From: Thiobacillus denitrificans ATCC 25259
Lineage (GTDB): Bacteria; Pseudomonadota; Gammaproteobacteria; Burkholderiales; Thiobacillaceae
Assembly: GCF_000012745.1 (NCBI RefSeq)
Contig: NC_007404.1
Coordinates: forward strand, 186,001 to 250,000
DNA: 64,000 bases
Reading direction: 5' to 3'
In this document: one piece after another, positions 56,401 through 64,000 of the stretch
How the letters are laid out: each line of letters begins with the position of its first letter
Position numbering within the stretch: position 1 is the stretch's first letter
The notes under the pieces: generated by a model
Database searches by the model: none
The model's input: only the letters and a program-made list of their open reading frames with translations
Told to the model about the DNA's origin: nothing
Translations under genes and position numbers: made by a program

Positions 56401-57187
56401 CGACGGCAAACACGAGGCCAGCCGCGTCGGCGGCTTCCATCACGCGCTTGGTCACGACGCCCGCGCCGCAAAGGATCGTCGGCACGCCGAATTCGCAGCC
56501 GGGCAGATGCTGCATCTCGACGCCGCTCATCACTTCGAGCTTTTCGGTGTTGACGACCGCGGCCTTGTCCGTGAGCGGCACCGCGCCCCCGGTATAGCCC
56601 GTGCCGCCGCCGCGCGGGATCACGGTCAGCCCGAGCTCGATCAGCCCGGCGACGATGCCGGCGATTTCGGCCTCGGTGTCGGGGGTGAGTACGACGAAGG
56701 GGTATTCCACGCGCCAGTCGGTCGCGTCGGTGACGTGCGAGACGCGCGCGAGACCGTCGAAGGAAATATTGTCGCGGCGCGTCACGCCGACAAGGCGGCG
56801 CAGCGTGCGGGCGCGCAGGTCGGCCGTGTCGTCGAACCACTCGGCGAATTCCCGCACCGCGCGTTCGGCAGCCGCGAGCAGTTGGCCGACCAGTTCGTTG
56901 CCATGACGCCGCAGCTCGATCTCGTGCAGCCGGTGCCGCAGCGCGTCGATCAGCATCTGCCGGCGTTTCGGATTGGCGAGCAGGTCGTCTTCGAGATAGG
57001 GATTGCGCCGCACGACCCAGATGTCGCCGAGCACCTCGAACAGCATGCGTGCCGAGCGTCCGGTCCGGCGCTCGCTGCGCAGCGTGTTCAGCCCGTTCCA
57101 CGCGTCGGCGCCGAGCAGGCGGATGACGATCTCGCGGTCGGAAAACGAGGTGTAGTTGTACGGGATTTCGCGGAGGCGGGAATTCAT
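53408..57187 (-). CDS. DUF3683 / FAD-linked oxidase / Fe-S cysteine-rich fusion oxidoreductase
   Basis: A 1259-residue multi-domain protein from ATG 57187. The N-terminal DUF3683 domain (residues 1-about 165) is followed by a PCMH-type FAD-binding domain with [18 protein letters not shown] near residue 195, then an FAD oxidase C-terminal domain with the GlcD-like [16 protein letters not shown] near residue 715. Two [4Fe-4S] clusters follow ([11 protein letters not shown] near residue 790; [14 protein letters not shown] near residue 855). Two CCG-type cysteine-rich domains end the protein ([32 protein letters not shown]; then [21 protein letters not shown]). The layout combines GlcD-like and GlpC/LutA-like parts in one chain, so a D-2-hydroxyacid dehydrogenase feeding the quinone pool is a reasonable guess. 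Confidence 0.88.
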   Translation of the reverse strand: MNSRLREIPYNYTSFSDREIVIRLLGADAWNGLNTLRSERRTGRSARMLFEVLGDIWVVRRNPYLEDDLLANPKRRQMLIDALRHRLHEIELRRHGNELVGQLLAAAERAVREFAEWFDDTADLRARTLRRLVGVTRRDNISFDGLARVSHVTDATDWRVEYPFVVLTPDTEAEIAGIVAGLIELGLTVIPRGGGTGYTGGAVPLTDKAAVVNTEKLEVMSGVEMQHLPGCEFGVPTILCGAGVVTKRVMEAADAAGLVFAVDPTSADASTIGGNVSMNAGGKKAVLWGTALDNLVSWRMVTPEADWLEVTRLNHNRGKIHDAPAATFEVRRYAADGATPKGSPEILTIPGSRFRKAGLGKDVTDKFLAGLPGIQKEGCDGLITSARFILHKMPAHTRTLCLEFFANAREATPAIVEIKDYCDAHPDVLLAGLEHLDARYLKAVGYATKSPRAARPNMVLLIDVVSDDETAVGEAASRIVRIANARGGEGFIAVSAETRKKFWLDRARTAAIAAHTNAFKINEDVVIPLPRLGDYTDGIERINIELSIRNKLALIDALAEFFAAPLPLHEDEDTVADPVQTAEKQRQAQALLAAVRERWAGYLADLDAPYEAGTVFTALRDKEVRVSWKREVRRELHQLFIGREYTPVLQTCDSIHKDILKSRVFVALHMHAGDGNVHTNIPVNSDDYAMLATANAAVARIMALATELGGVISGEHGIGLTKLEFLDDATIATFVDYKNKVDPAGRFNKGKLMPGADLRNAYTPSFNLLEAESIILEASETGAIADSIKDCLRCGKCKPVCNTHIPRANLLYSPRNKILATSLLIEAFLYEEQTRRGVSLKHFDEFGDVADHCTICHKCKYPCPVDIDFGDVSIAMRNLLRRQGKKKFNPGTWASMAFLNATDPATIKALRKPLIEWGYSSQRVGHKLFKRMGLIQGQTRHPPATTGRSQAVAQVIHLVNKPMPGGLPKKTSRALLGLEDPSIVPVLRNPAKLSDESDAVFYFPGCGSERLFSQVGLATQAMLFELGAQTVLPPGYLCCGYPQIAGGQSDKGDAITAQNRVLFHRVANTLNYLDIKTVLVSCGTCMDQLLKYEFEKIFPGCRLLDIHEYLMEKGVKLEGVAGEKYLYHDPCHTPMKTHAPMKVANALLGDGVVLSDRCCGESGTLAVSRPDISTQIRFRKEEEIRAGVAAIKAGQRTTTPVKLLTSCPSCLQGLSRYTEDADVEPDYIVIELAKRLLGENWMTNYLARVGNGGIERVLL

Positions 57188-57328
57188 GGCGGGGCGGTGC
57201 TGCAAAACCGGTATTTTACGGGATATCGACGGCCCCGTCGGCCTGCACGCGGCGTCAGAAACCCTGTCGGACGCAGGGTGGGACTTCGCTTCGTCGAATG
57301 CGGGCGCGAATTTTCGCCGCGTGAACGC

Positions 57329-58264
<936 letters not shown>

Positions 58265-58277
58265 ACGCTGTCTATGC

Positions 58278-59426
58278 TCAGTCGCCGAGCTGGATGCGGC
58301 CGGCTTTTTCGGCCGCGGCGAAGTCCAGCATTTTCTGGATCGAGCGCCGCGCGCGCTGGCCGACCGATTCTTCGACGTGGATCTCGTTGGCGCTGCGCTT
58401 GCCGACTGCCGCGGATTCGAGCACGGCGGCGAGTTTTCGCAGGCCGTTCATCGCCATCCACGGGCAGTGCGCGCACGAGACGCAGGTCGCGCCTTCGCCG
58501 GCCGTGGGCGCCTCGATCAGCGTCTTTCCGGGCGCGGCCGCGTGCATCTTGTGAAAGATGCCGTTGTCGGTCGCGACGATGAATTCGGGGTTGGGTAGCG
58601 TGCGCACCGCTTCGATCAACTGCGTGGTCGAGCCGACGATGTCGGCCAGCGCGATCACCGACTCGGGCGACTCCGGATGCACGAGTACCGCGGCCGCCGG
58701 GTGCGCCGCGTGCAGCGATTTGAGGGCCTCGGCTTTGAAGGCCTCGTGCACGACGCATGAGCCCTGCCACAGGATCATGTCCGCGCCGCTGACGCGACGC
58801 ACGTATTCGCCGAGGTGGCGGTCGGGCGCCCACAAGAGTTTGTGGCCCTGCTGGTGCAGGTATTTCACGATCTTGACCGCGATACCAGAGGTCACGACCC
58901 AGTCGGCACGCGCTTTGACTTCGGCGCTGGTGTTGGCGTAGACGACCGAGAGACGATCGGGGTGGGCGTCGCAGAAGGCCGTGAATTCGTCGGCCGGACA
59001 GGCGAGGTCGAGCGAGCATTCGGCGCCGAGATCGGGCATCAGGACGCGCTTCTCGGGGTTGAGGATCTTCGCCGTCTCGCCCATGAATTTCACGCCCGCG
59101 ACGGTCAGCGTGCGCGCCGGGTGGGCGTGGCCGAAGCGCGCCATCTCGAGCGAATCGGAGACGCAGCCGCCGGTTTCCTCGGCCAGATCCTGGAGGTCGG
59201 CCGAGGTGTAGTAGTGGGCGACGAGCACCGCATCCTGCTCCTTCATCAGCGTCTTGATGCGGGTCTTGAGCGAGGCGCGCTCTTCGGCGTCTAGCACTTC
59301 CTCCACCATGGGCGGGGCTTGAATGACGGGTTTCACCGGAACAGGAAAGGCGGGAGTCACGGGCACGGCCTGGCGTTCGACAAACGAAGAATCGCAAGTA
59401 TAGCCTTGCGTCGCCGACGCCTTCAC
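58278..59426 (-). CDS. nadA: Quinolinate synthase A
   Basis: Condenses iminoaspartate and dihydroxyacetone phosphate to quinolinate in NAD synthesis, using a [4Fe-4S] cluster. The protein has 382 residues from GTG 59426. Cluster cysteines are in [26 protein letters not shown] and [13 protein letters not shown]. Substrate motifs are [33 protein letters not shown] and [10 protein letters not shown]. The first 50 or so residues form a variable extension; an internal start could not be excluded. The short gap to hda holds no clear terminator. Confidence 0.95.
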   Translation of the reverse strand: MKASATQGYTCDSSFVERQAVPVTPAFPVPVKPVIQAPPMVEEVLDAEERASLKTRIKTLMKEQDAVLVAHYYTSADLQDLAEETGGCVSDSLEMARFGHAHPARTLTVAGVKFMGETAKILNPEKRVLMPDLGAECSLDLACPADEFTAFCDAHPDRLSVVYANTSAEVKARADWVVTSGIAVKIVKYLHQQGHKLLWAPDRHLGEYVRRVSGADMILWQGSCVVHEAFKAEALKSLHAAHPAAAVLVHPESPESVIALADIVGSTTQLIEAVRTLPNPEFIVATDNGIFHKMHAAAPGKTLIEAPTAGEGATCVSCAHCPWMAMNGLRKLAAVLESAAVGKRSANEIHVEESVGQRARRSIQKMLDFAAAEKAGRIQLGD

Positions 59427-59479
59427 GTTGCGGCGTCGCGGTTTTTGCAGCCGCCGCTTTTGCCTTATCCTTCGGCCCC

Positions 59480-60133
59480 ATGCAGCAGCTTCTCCTCGAT
59501 GTCCGTCCGCCCGCGCGTCCCGACCTCGGCCACTTCGTCGTCGGGCGGAATGCCGAGTTGATGAACCAACTCGCGGCGATGATCGAGGGCGCCGCTGTCG
59601 AGCGTTCGGTCTACGTCTGGGGGGCGCCCGGCACTGGCAAGACGTACCTGTTAGCGGCGTGGGCGCGCGCCTGCGAGGCGCGCGGCCTCACGGTCGACTA
59701 CGGCGCGCAGCAGCCGGCGCAGGCCGTCGTCGCCGATCAGCTCGAATCCTGGGACGCCGACCGCCAGCACACTGGGTTCGCGACCTTCAACCGGGTGCGC
59801 GAGGCCGGGGGGCTATGGCTCGCGGCAGGATCCGTCCCGCCGGCCGAACTGCCGGTTACGCCGGAACTGCGCACGCGCCTCGGCTGGGGGCTTGTGTTTC
59901 AGATCCACGGCCTCGACGACGCGGAGAAGCGCGCCGCACTCGTCCACCATGCCGAGACGCTCGGTTTCCGTCTCGATACGCAGGTCGCGGATTACTTGCT
60001 GAACCACACCTCGCGCGATATGCAAAGCCTGCTACGCGTCCTCGAGGCGCTGGATCGCCTCAGCCTCGAAACGCGTCGAGCGATCACGCTGCCGCTGCTG
60101 CGGCAACTGCTTGCCGCAGTCCCGCGGTCCTGA
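59480..60133 (+). CDS. hda: DnaA regulatory inactivator Hda
   Basis: A 217-residue AAA+ DnaA homologue that promotes DnaA-ATP hydrolysis after initiation. [22 protein letters not shown] contains the N-terminal clamp-binding QLLLD. Walker A is [16 protein letters not shown] near residue 50. The Walker B region is poorly conserved, as in other Hda proteins. The C-terminal segment is [35 protein letters not shown]. Its stop directly abuts that of the convergent thioredoxin gene. Confidence 0.93.
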   Translation: MQQLLLDVRPPARPDLGHFVVGRNAELMNQLAAMIEGAAVERSVYVWGAPGTGKTYLLAAWARACEARGLTVDYGAQQPAQAVVADQLESWDADRQHTGFATFNRVREAGGLWLAAGSVPPAELPVTPELRTRLGWGLVFQIHGLDDAEKRAALVHHAETLGFRLDTQVADYLLNHTSRDMQSLLRVLEALDRLSLETRRAITLPLLRQLLAAVPRS

Positions 60134-60511
60134 TCAGGCTTCGCCCTGCTGGGACTGCTGGTCGGCGATGTCCTTGTGGACCTGTGCCATGTCCAGCCCC
60201 ATCACCTGTTCGATCAGGGAATCGAGCGCGTTCGCCGGCAGCGATCCGGCTTCAGAGTAGAGGATGACCTGCTCGCGAAACACCATCAGCGTGGGGATCG
60301 AGCGGATCTGGAAGTACCCGGCGAGATCCTGCTCGACCTCGGTGTTGACCTTGGCGAAGACGATGTTGGGGTGCTTTTCCGACGCTGCTTCGAAAATCGG
60401 CGCAAAGCCGCGACACGGGCCGCACCACGGCGCCCAGAAGTCGACGATCACGACGTCGTTGCCGTTGATCGTGGTTTCGAAGTTGTCCTTGGTGAGTTCG
60501 ATGACAGCCAT
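60134..60511 (-). CDS. Thioredoxin family protein
   Basis: A 125-residue cytoplasmic thioredoxin from ATG 60511; a longer frame upstream lacks support. The active site is FWAPWCGPCRGFAP (WCGPC at residues 29-33), the cis-Pro loop is RSIPTLMVFREQ, and the C-terminal helix is LDSLIEQVMGLDMAQVHKDI. It is longer than classical Trx by about 15 residues at the C-terminus. Its end touches the hda stop with no gap. Confidence 0.93.
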   Translation of the reverse strand: MAVIELTKDNFETTINGNDVVIVDFWAPWCGPCRGFAPIFEAASEKHPNIVFAKVNTEVEQDLAGYFQIRSIPTLMVFREQVILYSEAGSLPANALDSLIEQVMGLDMAQVHKDIADQQSQQGEA

Positions 60512-60549
60512 GGGGATTCCTGCAGAATTTTGACGATGCCGGGACGGCA

Positions 60550-60581
60550 AATAAAAAGCGCGAGGACGAAACCTCGCGCCG
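60550..60581 (-). terminator. Terminator after the 88-residue gene
   Basis: On the minus strand, gcgcgagg-tttcgt-cctcgcgc is followed by tttttattt. Further hairpins lie upstream in the same gap (cctccgacaatcggagg at about 60608-60624; gggtagggc...gccctaccc at about 60635-60661). Confidence 0.88.
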
Positions 60582-60690
60582 AGTGCCACCCTATCACGGA
60601 TGGCGGGCCTCCGACAATCGGAGGCGGATTATCGGGTAGGGCGACCCTGCGGCCCTACCCTAGGTCCAGCCGAAGCCGGCTGGCCTGAAA

Positions 60691-60957
60691 TCATTTGGCG
60701 AACACCTGATCGAAAGGGCCCGGCTTCGCTGCCGCAGGCCGTTCGTGGCGCGCCATGTTGTGGCTCTGCCTGAGATTGCTCCGCACTTCGGCCCGGTTCA
60801 CCGCCATGATGAGTTCGGTGGCCAGCACGCGCGCCTGATGAGGGCTCAGGTTGAGCGTGCATTCATGCCGCTGAAGTGACAGCACGATGCAGTCACGGCC
60901 TTGGGCATCCTCTTGCAAGGTGATGTCCAGGACGCTGCCGGGTTCCAGTTCGATCAT
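60691..60957 (-). CDS. Small hypothetical protein with a sigma-54 promoter
   Basis: An 88-residue soluble protein starting MIELEPGSVLDITLQEDA from ATG 60957, with ggag about 10 bases upstream. The first 50 residues look like alternating beta strands ending in a helix (LSPHQARVLATELIMAVNRAE). The tail is basic and disordered (ARHERPAAAKPGPF). I do not recognise the family and see no Cys cluster, signal peptide or membrane segment. A near-consensus sigma-54 element lies at 60991-61007. Its own terminator makes it a stand-alone unit. Confidence 0.7.
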   Translation of the reverse strand: MIELEPGSVLDITLQEDAQGRDCIVLSLQRHECTLNLSPHQARVLATELIMAVNRAEVRSNLRQSHNMARHERPAAAKPGPFDQVFAK

Positions 60958-60990
60958 CTCAAGCTCTCCTCATTGTTTTGTACGGATACC

Positions 60991-61007
60991 AGCAGAGTCC
61001 GTGCCAA
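60991..61007 (-). promoter_or_regulatory. Sigma-54 promoter of the 88-residue gene
   Basis: The minus strand reads ttggcacggactctgct: a perfect -24 block (ttggcacg), a 4-base gap, then ctgct (one mismatch to ttgcw). The expected transcript start is near 60980, 23 bases before the ATG. No yGTCGG-N5-TTTACw box was found at the distance used by the PEP-CTERM genes. Confidence 0.75.
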
Positions 61008-61263
61008 GCGCGCCTGGCGCCGGCCTGCCCGAAAAGCCATTCAAATCAGGTGGTGGAAAAGCCGATGTTGACCAAGGCAGGCGCTCGCGTGATGAGGCTT
61101 CGTCAGAGCCGGCAGCAAAGTCGTCAATCCGGAATGCGCGGCGCGGGAAGTCGCCGAGCAACGGACCTTAGAGCTGGAGCGGCGTATGCGTGAGTGGGGT
61201 GGATAGGCGATACAGGCGAGGCGGTTTGTGGCACGAGGCCGAACGCGGGCCTTGGGTGCGGGC

Positions 61264-61293
61264 AATAAAAAACGGGGGACGCGCCCCCGTTTC
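61264..61293 (-). terminator. Terminator after the H1-like gene
   Basis: On the minus strand, aacgggggcgcgtcccccgtt (8-bp GC stem with a short loop) is followed by tttttattg. It ends the histone H1-like transcript. Confidence 0.9.
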
Positions 61294-61316
61294 AGATTGG
61301 GCAGTGCCCGACCTGT

Positions 61317-62033
61317 TTAAAGCCCGAACGGCTTGATGACCGGTACCGCCGGTGCGGGAGCAGGCGCGGGCGCAGGGGCCTGTGCGGGCTTGGCGGGAAC
61401 CGCCTTCTTCGCAACAGGCTTCTTCGCCGCCGGTGCTTTTTTGGCGACCGGCTTCGCGGCTGGCTTCTTGGCAGCGGGTTTGGCGGGCGCTTTCTTTGCC
61501 GGTGCCGCTTTTTTGGCCGGTGCAGCTTTCTTGGCTACGGGCTTTTTGGCCGCTGCGGTTTTTTTGGCCGGTGCTGCCTTTTTAGCCGGTGCAGCTTTCT
61601 TGGCTACGGGCTTTTTGGCCGCTGCGGTTTTTCTGGCCGGTGCTGCCTTTTTGGCCGGTGCAGCTTTCTTGGCTACGGGCTTTTTGGCCGCTGCGGTTTT
61701 TCTGGCCGGTGCTGCCTTTTTAGCCGGTGCGGCTTTCTTGGCTACGGGCTTTTTGGCCGCTGCGGTTTTTCTGGCCGGTGCGGCTTTCTTGGCTACGGGC
61801 TTTTTGGCCGCTGCGGTTTTTTTGGCCGGTGCTGCCTTTTTAGCCGGTGCAGCTTTCTTGGCTACGGGCTTTTTGGCCGCTGCGGTTTTTTTGGCCGGTG
61901 CTGCCTTTTTAGCCGGTGCAGCTTTCTTGGCTACGGGCTTCGCGGCTGCCTTCTTGGTTGCGGGCTTAGCGGCAGACTTCGCTGTCGCCTTCTTTGCCGC
62001 GGGTTTGGCGGCGGGTTTCTTGGCTGTTGCCAT
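61317..62033 (-). CDS. Histone H1-like Lys/Ala/Pro repeat protein
   Basis: A 238-residue protein made almost entirely of Lys, Ala and Pro, with ATG 62033 six bases after aaggag. The core is a tandem repeat of the type TAAAKKPVAKKAAPAKKAAP; some copies have Arg for Lys. The C-terminus has APAPAPAPA and ends IKPFGL. Such AlgP/H1-like proteins are thought to bind DNA non-specifically and shape the nucleoid. Composition, not domain similarity, supports the call. The opposite strand also has a long open frame, a by-product of the repeat. Confidence 0.85.
   Translation of the reverse strand: MATAKKPAAKPAAKKATAKSAAKPATKKAAAKPVAKKAAPAKKAAPAKKTAAAKKPVAKKAAPAKKAAPAKKTAAAKKPVAKKAAPARKTAAAKKPVAKKAAPAKKAAPARKTAAAKKPVAKKAAPAKKAAPARKTAAAKKPVAKKAAPAKKAAPAKKTAAAKKPVAKKAAPAKKAAPAKKAPAKPAAKKPAAKPVAKKAPAAKKPVAKKAVPAKPAQAPAPAPAPAPAVPVIKPFGL
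61533..61938. repeat. 69-bp tandem repeat within the H1-like gene
   Basis: The word ggctacggg recurs at 61533, 61602, 61671, 61740, 61791, 61860 and 61929. Steps are 69, 69, 69, 51, 69 and 69 bases, so one unit lacks 18 bases (6 codons). All steps are multiples of three, keeping frame. The array is likely to vary in copy number between strains. Confidence 0.9.
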
Positions 62034-62333
62034 CTAACACTCCTTAGAAGTTGAACACATTCAGTTACCACTACAGCTTGATGCCACGTGCAGTCAGAAT
62101 TTGCACTTCCAAAGCGTGGTACCGACAGGCAACCAACCTGCCCGAAACCCGCGAGAGACGGGCGATACCGAGGCTCCGCTTGGTGAGCCTCATTCTAGTT
62201 ACTTTTGCAAGTGGTTCAACGGATAGTCAAGACCCGGCCGAAATAATCGGCCGGTCGCTGTAGCGGTCAAGCAAACAGTATCGGGTCGATACGAAATTGC
62301 GGCGCCGGACGTTGTCGTCCATGCCGCGGAAGC
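62034..62333. other. Intergenic region between the H1-like gene and lysA
   Basis: 300 bases with no credible gene. It must hold the H1-like promoter (next to 62034) and the lysA 3' end. A hairpin gacccggccg/cggccggtc (62231-62255) could be a weak lysA terminator on the minus strand, but only a short T-run follows. No sigma-54 element is found. Confidence 0.45.
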
Positions 62334-63578
62334 TCAGTCCAGAAGCCGCTCTCCGGCCATCAGGCCTTCCTGCGTTTCGCGCTCGCGAATCAGATGAATT
62401 TCTTTCTTGTCGACGAGAATTTCCGCCGCGCGGGGGCGCGAATTGTAGTTCGACGACATGCTCATGCCGTATGCGCCCGACGAAAGCAGCGCGACGAGGT
62501 CGCCCTCGTCGAGCGAAAGCTCGCGTGCGGATCCCAGGAAATCGCCGGTCTCGCAGATCGGGCCGACGACGTCGTAGCGCCGCTTGGGCAGCGGGCGCGC
62601 GATCACCTCGACGATCTCGTGATAAGCCTCGTACAGTGCGGGCCGCATGAGGTCGTTCATTGCGGCGTCGACGATCGCGAAGTTCTTGTCTGCGCCCAGC
62701 TTCAGGTATTCGACACGCGCGAGCAGAAGGCCGGCGTTGCCGACGAGCGAGCGGCCGGGCTCGACGATCAGCGTTTCTCGCCGGCCGGCAAAGCGTTCGG
62801 CGAGAACGCGGCCGTAGCCGGCGAGGTCGGGCGCGGTTTCTCCGCGATAGGAGATTCCGACGCCGCCGCCGAGGTCGATGTGTTCGAGCGCAATGCCTTC
62901 GGCCGCGAGCGCGTCGACGAGTGCGAACACGCGGTCCGCTGCGTCGGCAAGCGGGGACAGGTCGAGCAGCTGCGAGCCGATGTGGCAGTCGATGCCGGTC
63001 ACCCTGATGTGCGGAAGTGCGGCTGCCGTGCGATAGAGCGCCGGGGCCTCCGCGATCGGGACGCCGAACTTGTTCTCCTTGAGCCCCGTCGAGATATAGG
63101 GATGGGTCTTCGGGTCGACGTCCGGATTGACGCGGAAGGAGACCGGCGCGACCTTGCCGAGCTCTCCCGCCACGCGGTTCAGCCGGTGCAGCTCGCTCGT
63201 CGATTCGACGTTGAAGCAGAGAATGCCCGCCTCGAGCGCGGCGCGCATCTCGTCCACGCGTTTGCCGACGCCCGAGAACACGACTTTTCGCGGATCGCCC
63301 TGCGCCGAGAGTACGCGGGCGAGCTCGCCGCCGGAGACGATGTCGAAACCGGCGCCCATCCGGGCGAACAGGTTCAGGAGGGCCAGGCTCGAGTTGGCCT
63401 TGACTGCGTAACAGATCAGATGCGGCGTCGCGGCGAACGCTTCTTCATAGGCGCGGTACGCGGCTTCGAGGGCGGCACGCGAGTAGACGTAGAGGGGGGT
63501 TCCGCAGCGCTCGGCGAGCGTGTCCAGGGCCACGCCCTCGAGATGGAGGCGGCCGTCGATGCGATGGGGAGCGTTCAA
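62334..63578 (-). CDS. lysA: Diaminopimelate decarboxylase
   Basis: PLP enzyme of lysine synthesis. The protein has 414 residues. The PLP lysine is in ICYAVKANSSLALL near residue 58, with GAGFDIVSGGEL, HIGSQLLDLSP, the PLP-phosphate site DLGGGVGISY, EPGRSLVGNAG and the dimer-interface ICETGDFLG, and SSGAYGMSMSSNYNSRPR near the C-terminus. It overlaps lptM by 4 bases (atga), the standard lptM-lysA arrangement beside cyaY. Confidence 0.98.
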   Translation of the reverse strand: MNAPHRIDGRLHLEGVALDTLAERCGTPLYVYSRAALEAAYRAYEEAFAATPHLICYAVKANSSLALLNLFARMGAGFDIVSGGELARVLSAQGDPRKVVFSGVGKRVDEMRAALEAGILCFNVESTSELHRLNRVAGELGKVAPVSFRVNPDVDPKTHPYISTGLKENKFGVPIAEAPALYRTAAALPHIRVTGIDCHIGSQLLDLSPLADAADRVFALVDALAAEGIALEHIDLGGGVGISYRGETAPDLAGYGRVLAERFAGRRETLIVEPGRSLVGNAGLLLARVEYLKLGADKNFAIVDAAMNDLMRPALYEAYHEIVEVIARPLPKRRYDVVGPICETGDFLGSARELSLDEGDLVALLSSGAYGMSMSSNYNSRPRAAEILVDKKEIHLIRERETQEGLMAGERLLD

Positions 63579-63700
63579 GGTGAAGTCCGTTGCGGGGCGG
63601 GAGGATTTTCGGGAAGATACAGGTCACCCTTGGAGCCGCAGGCCGACAGACCGAGCCCGCAGAGCAACAGGGACACTATATATAAGGTGCGCAGCTTCAT
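63575..63700 (-). CDS. lptM: Small lipoprotein LptM (YifL family)
   Basis: A 41-residue lipoprotein too short for most gene finders. The signal peptide MKLRTLYIVSLLLCGLGLSACG ends in the lipobox LSAC (Cys at residue 21), followed by GSKGDLYLPE, the conserved YifL/LptM stretch, and a Pro-rich tail. LptM helps mature the LptD LPS translocon in Escherichia coli. Its place between cyaY and lysA matches other proteobacteria. Start ATG 63700. Confidence 0.9.
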   Translation of the reverse strand: MKLRTLYIVSLLLCGLGLSACGSKGDLYLPENPPAPQRTSP

Positions 63701-63726
63701 GCGCGAGATGGTAGCACGGGGCATCA

Positions 63727-64000
63727 TGACGGAAATTGAATCGAACGAAGCCGAGTTCAACCACGCCGCGGCGGCGACGCTGGCGCGCATCGAGCGCGCC
63801 CTCGAGGATGCCGATCTCGATTTCGAAACGCCTGCCGACGGGATCGTCGAAGTCGAATTCGACGACGGCAGCAAGATCATCATCAACCGTCACGGCGTGG
63901 CACGTGAGATCTGGGTCGCCGCGCGCTCGGGCGGTTTTCATTTCAAGCGGCAGGCCGGCGACTGGATCGACACCAAGAGTGGCGAGCCGCTTTACGACAA
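63727..64000 (+). CDS. cyaY: Iron donor protein CyaY (frataxin), 3' end cut off by the window
   Basis: Bacterial frataxin that regulates Fe-S cluster assembly. From ATG 63727 the visible 91 residues cover most of the protein (about 105 residues). They include the acidic first helix (EFNHAAAATLARIERALEDA), the beta-sheet DGIVEVEFDDGSKIIINRH, and EIWVAARSGGFHFKR, then DWIDTKSGEPLYD at the edge. It is divergent from lptM-lysA with only 26 bases between the starts. Confidence 0.95.

Larger units (their letters stand above)
60958..61316. other. Intergenic region between the 88-residue gene and the H1-like gene
   Basis: 359 bases. It holds the sigma-54 promoter (60991-61007) and, at its far end, the terminator of the H1-like gene (61264-61293). 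The middle (61010-61260) is GC-rich and has no credible gene; short open frames on both strands lack ribosome sites and protein-like composition. An activator site for the sigma-54 promoter would be expected here but I could not point to one. Confidence 0.5.

Noticed and set aside
61333-62037. Plus-strand frame coding an Ala/Gly/Phe repeat that could look like a membrane protein
   Set aside because: It is the exact complement of the Lys/Ala/Pro repeat gene, which has a good ribosome site, start and terminator; the plus-strand frame has none.
62034-62333. tggcatcaagctgtag near 62090 as a sigma-54 promoter for the H1-like gene
   Set aside because: The -12 block lacks the essential GC at the correct spacing.

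Overview
The window is GC-rich, gene-dense chromosomal DNA with no insertion sequences, prophage, CRISPR array, tRNA or rRNA that I can see. The gene set points to a betaproteobacterium, most likely a Thiobacillus-like or Rhodocyclales-like lineage. Supporting features are System II cytochrome c maturation (ResB/CcsB/TlpA), a pilMNOPQ-aroK block, a PEP-CTERM/PrsK-PrsR protein-sorting regulon, a Mg-type HemB, and a two-domain APS kinase whose sulfurylase domain has lost its catalytic motifs, as described for Thiobacillus denitrificans. The species assignment is inference.

Regions: 1-5668 is a glycine-cleavage operon on the minus strand (tandem glycine riboswitch, gcvT, gcvH, gcvPA, a DUF3144 gene, tpx, gcvPB) with three copies of a heptad-built inverted repeat between its genes. 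5716-10798 holds a zinc-ribbon/DUF3426 gene, prmA, a fourth heptad repeat, accC-accB-aroQ and a TlpA thioredoxin. 10827-14777 holds ccsB, resB and a diheme cytochrome c4. 14835-19427, on the plus strand, holds engB, hemB and an overlapping triad FeeM-like acyltransferase / ThiF-like E1 / nitroreductase-like protein. A probable minus-strand small RNA with C-rich loops lies between engB and hemB. 19485-31112 is the PEP-CTERM block: one PEP-CTERM substrate, two PrsT TPR lipoproteins, PrsR, PrsK and an EpsB-type glycosyltransferase. 31225-34178 holds a nucleotidyltransferase-like gene overlapping the PBP1A gene. 34481-40176 holds pilMNOPQ and aroK. 40352-45310 holds a triple-VanZ membrane protein, a DHH phosphoesterase and the APS kinase. 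45387-46334 is a second PEP-CTERM gene. 46336-50647 holds a Na+/solute symporter and ubiB-ubiJ-ubiE. 50720-52852 holds phoB-phoR behind a Pho box. 52815-60511 holds a HIT protein, a DUF3683/FAD/Fe-S giant, DUF808, nadA, hda and a thioredoxin. 60691-64000 holds an orphan small gene with a sigma-54 promoter, a histone H1-like repeat protein, lysA-lptM and the start of cyaY.

The strongest regulatory signal is that both PEP-CTERM substrate genes, about 26 kb apart, carry the same promoter design. Each has a near-consensus sigma-54 -24/-12 element and a 17-bp box (yGTCGG-N5-TTTACw) at exactly the same distance upstream (87 bp). PrsR is a sigma-54 activator encoded in the window and is the obvious candidate to bind the box. 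The operon encoding the regulators themselves (epsB-prsK-prsR-prsT-prsT) also has a sigma-54 element but no recognisable box.

The best candidate for an undescribed biochemical system is the translationally coupled FeeM-ThiF-nitroreductase triad at 16715-19427. It looks like a small pathway that makes an N-acyl amino acid, adenylates it and then carries out a flavin-type redox step; its product is unknown. The best candidate RNA is the C-rich-loop sRNA at 15464-15580.
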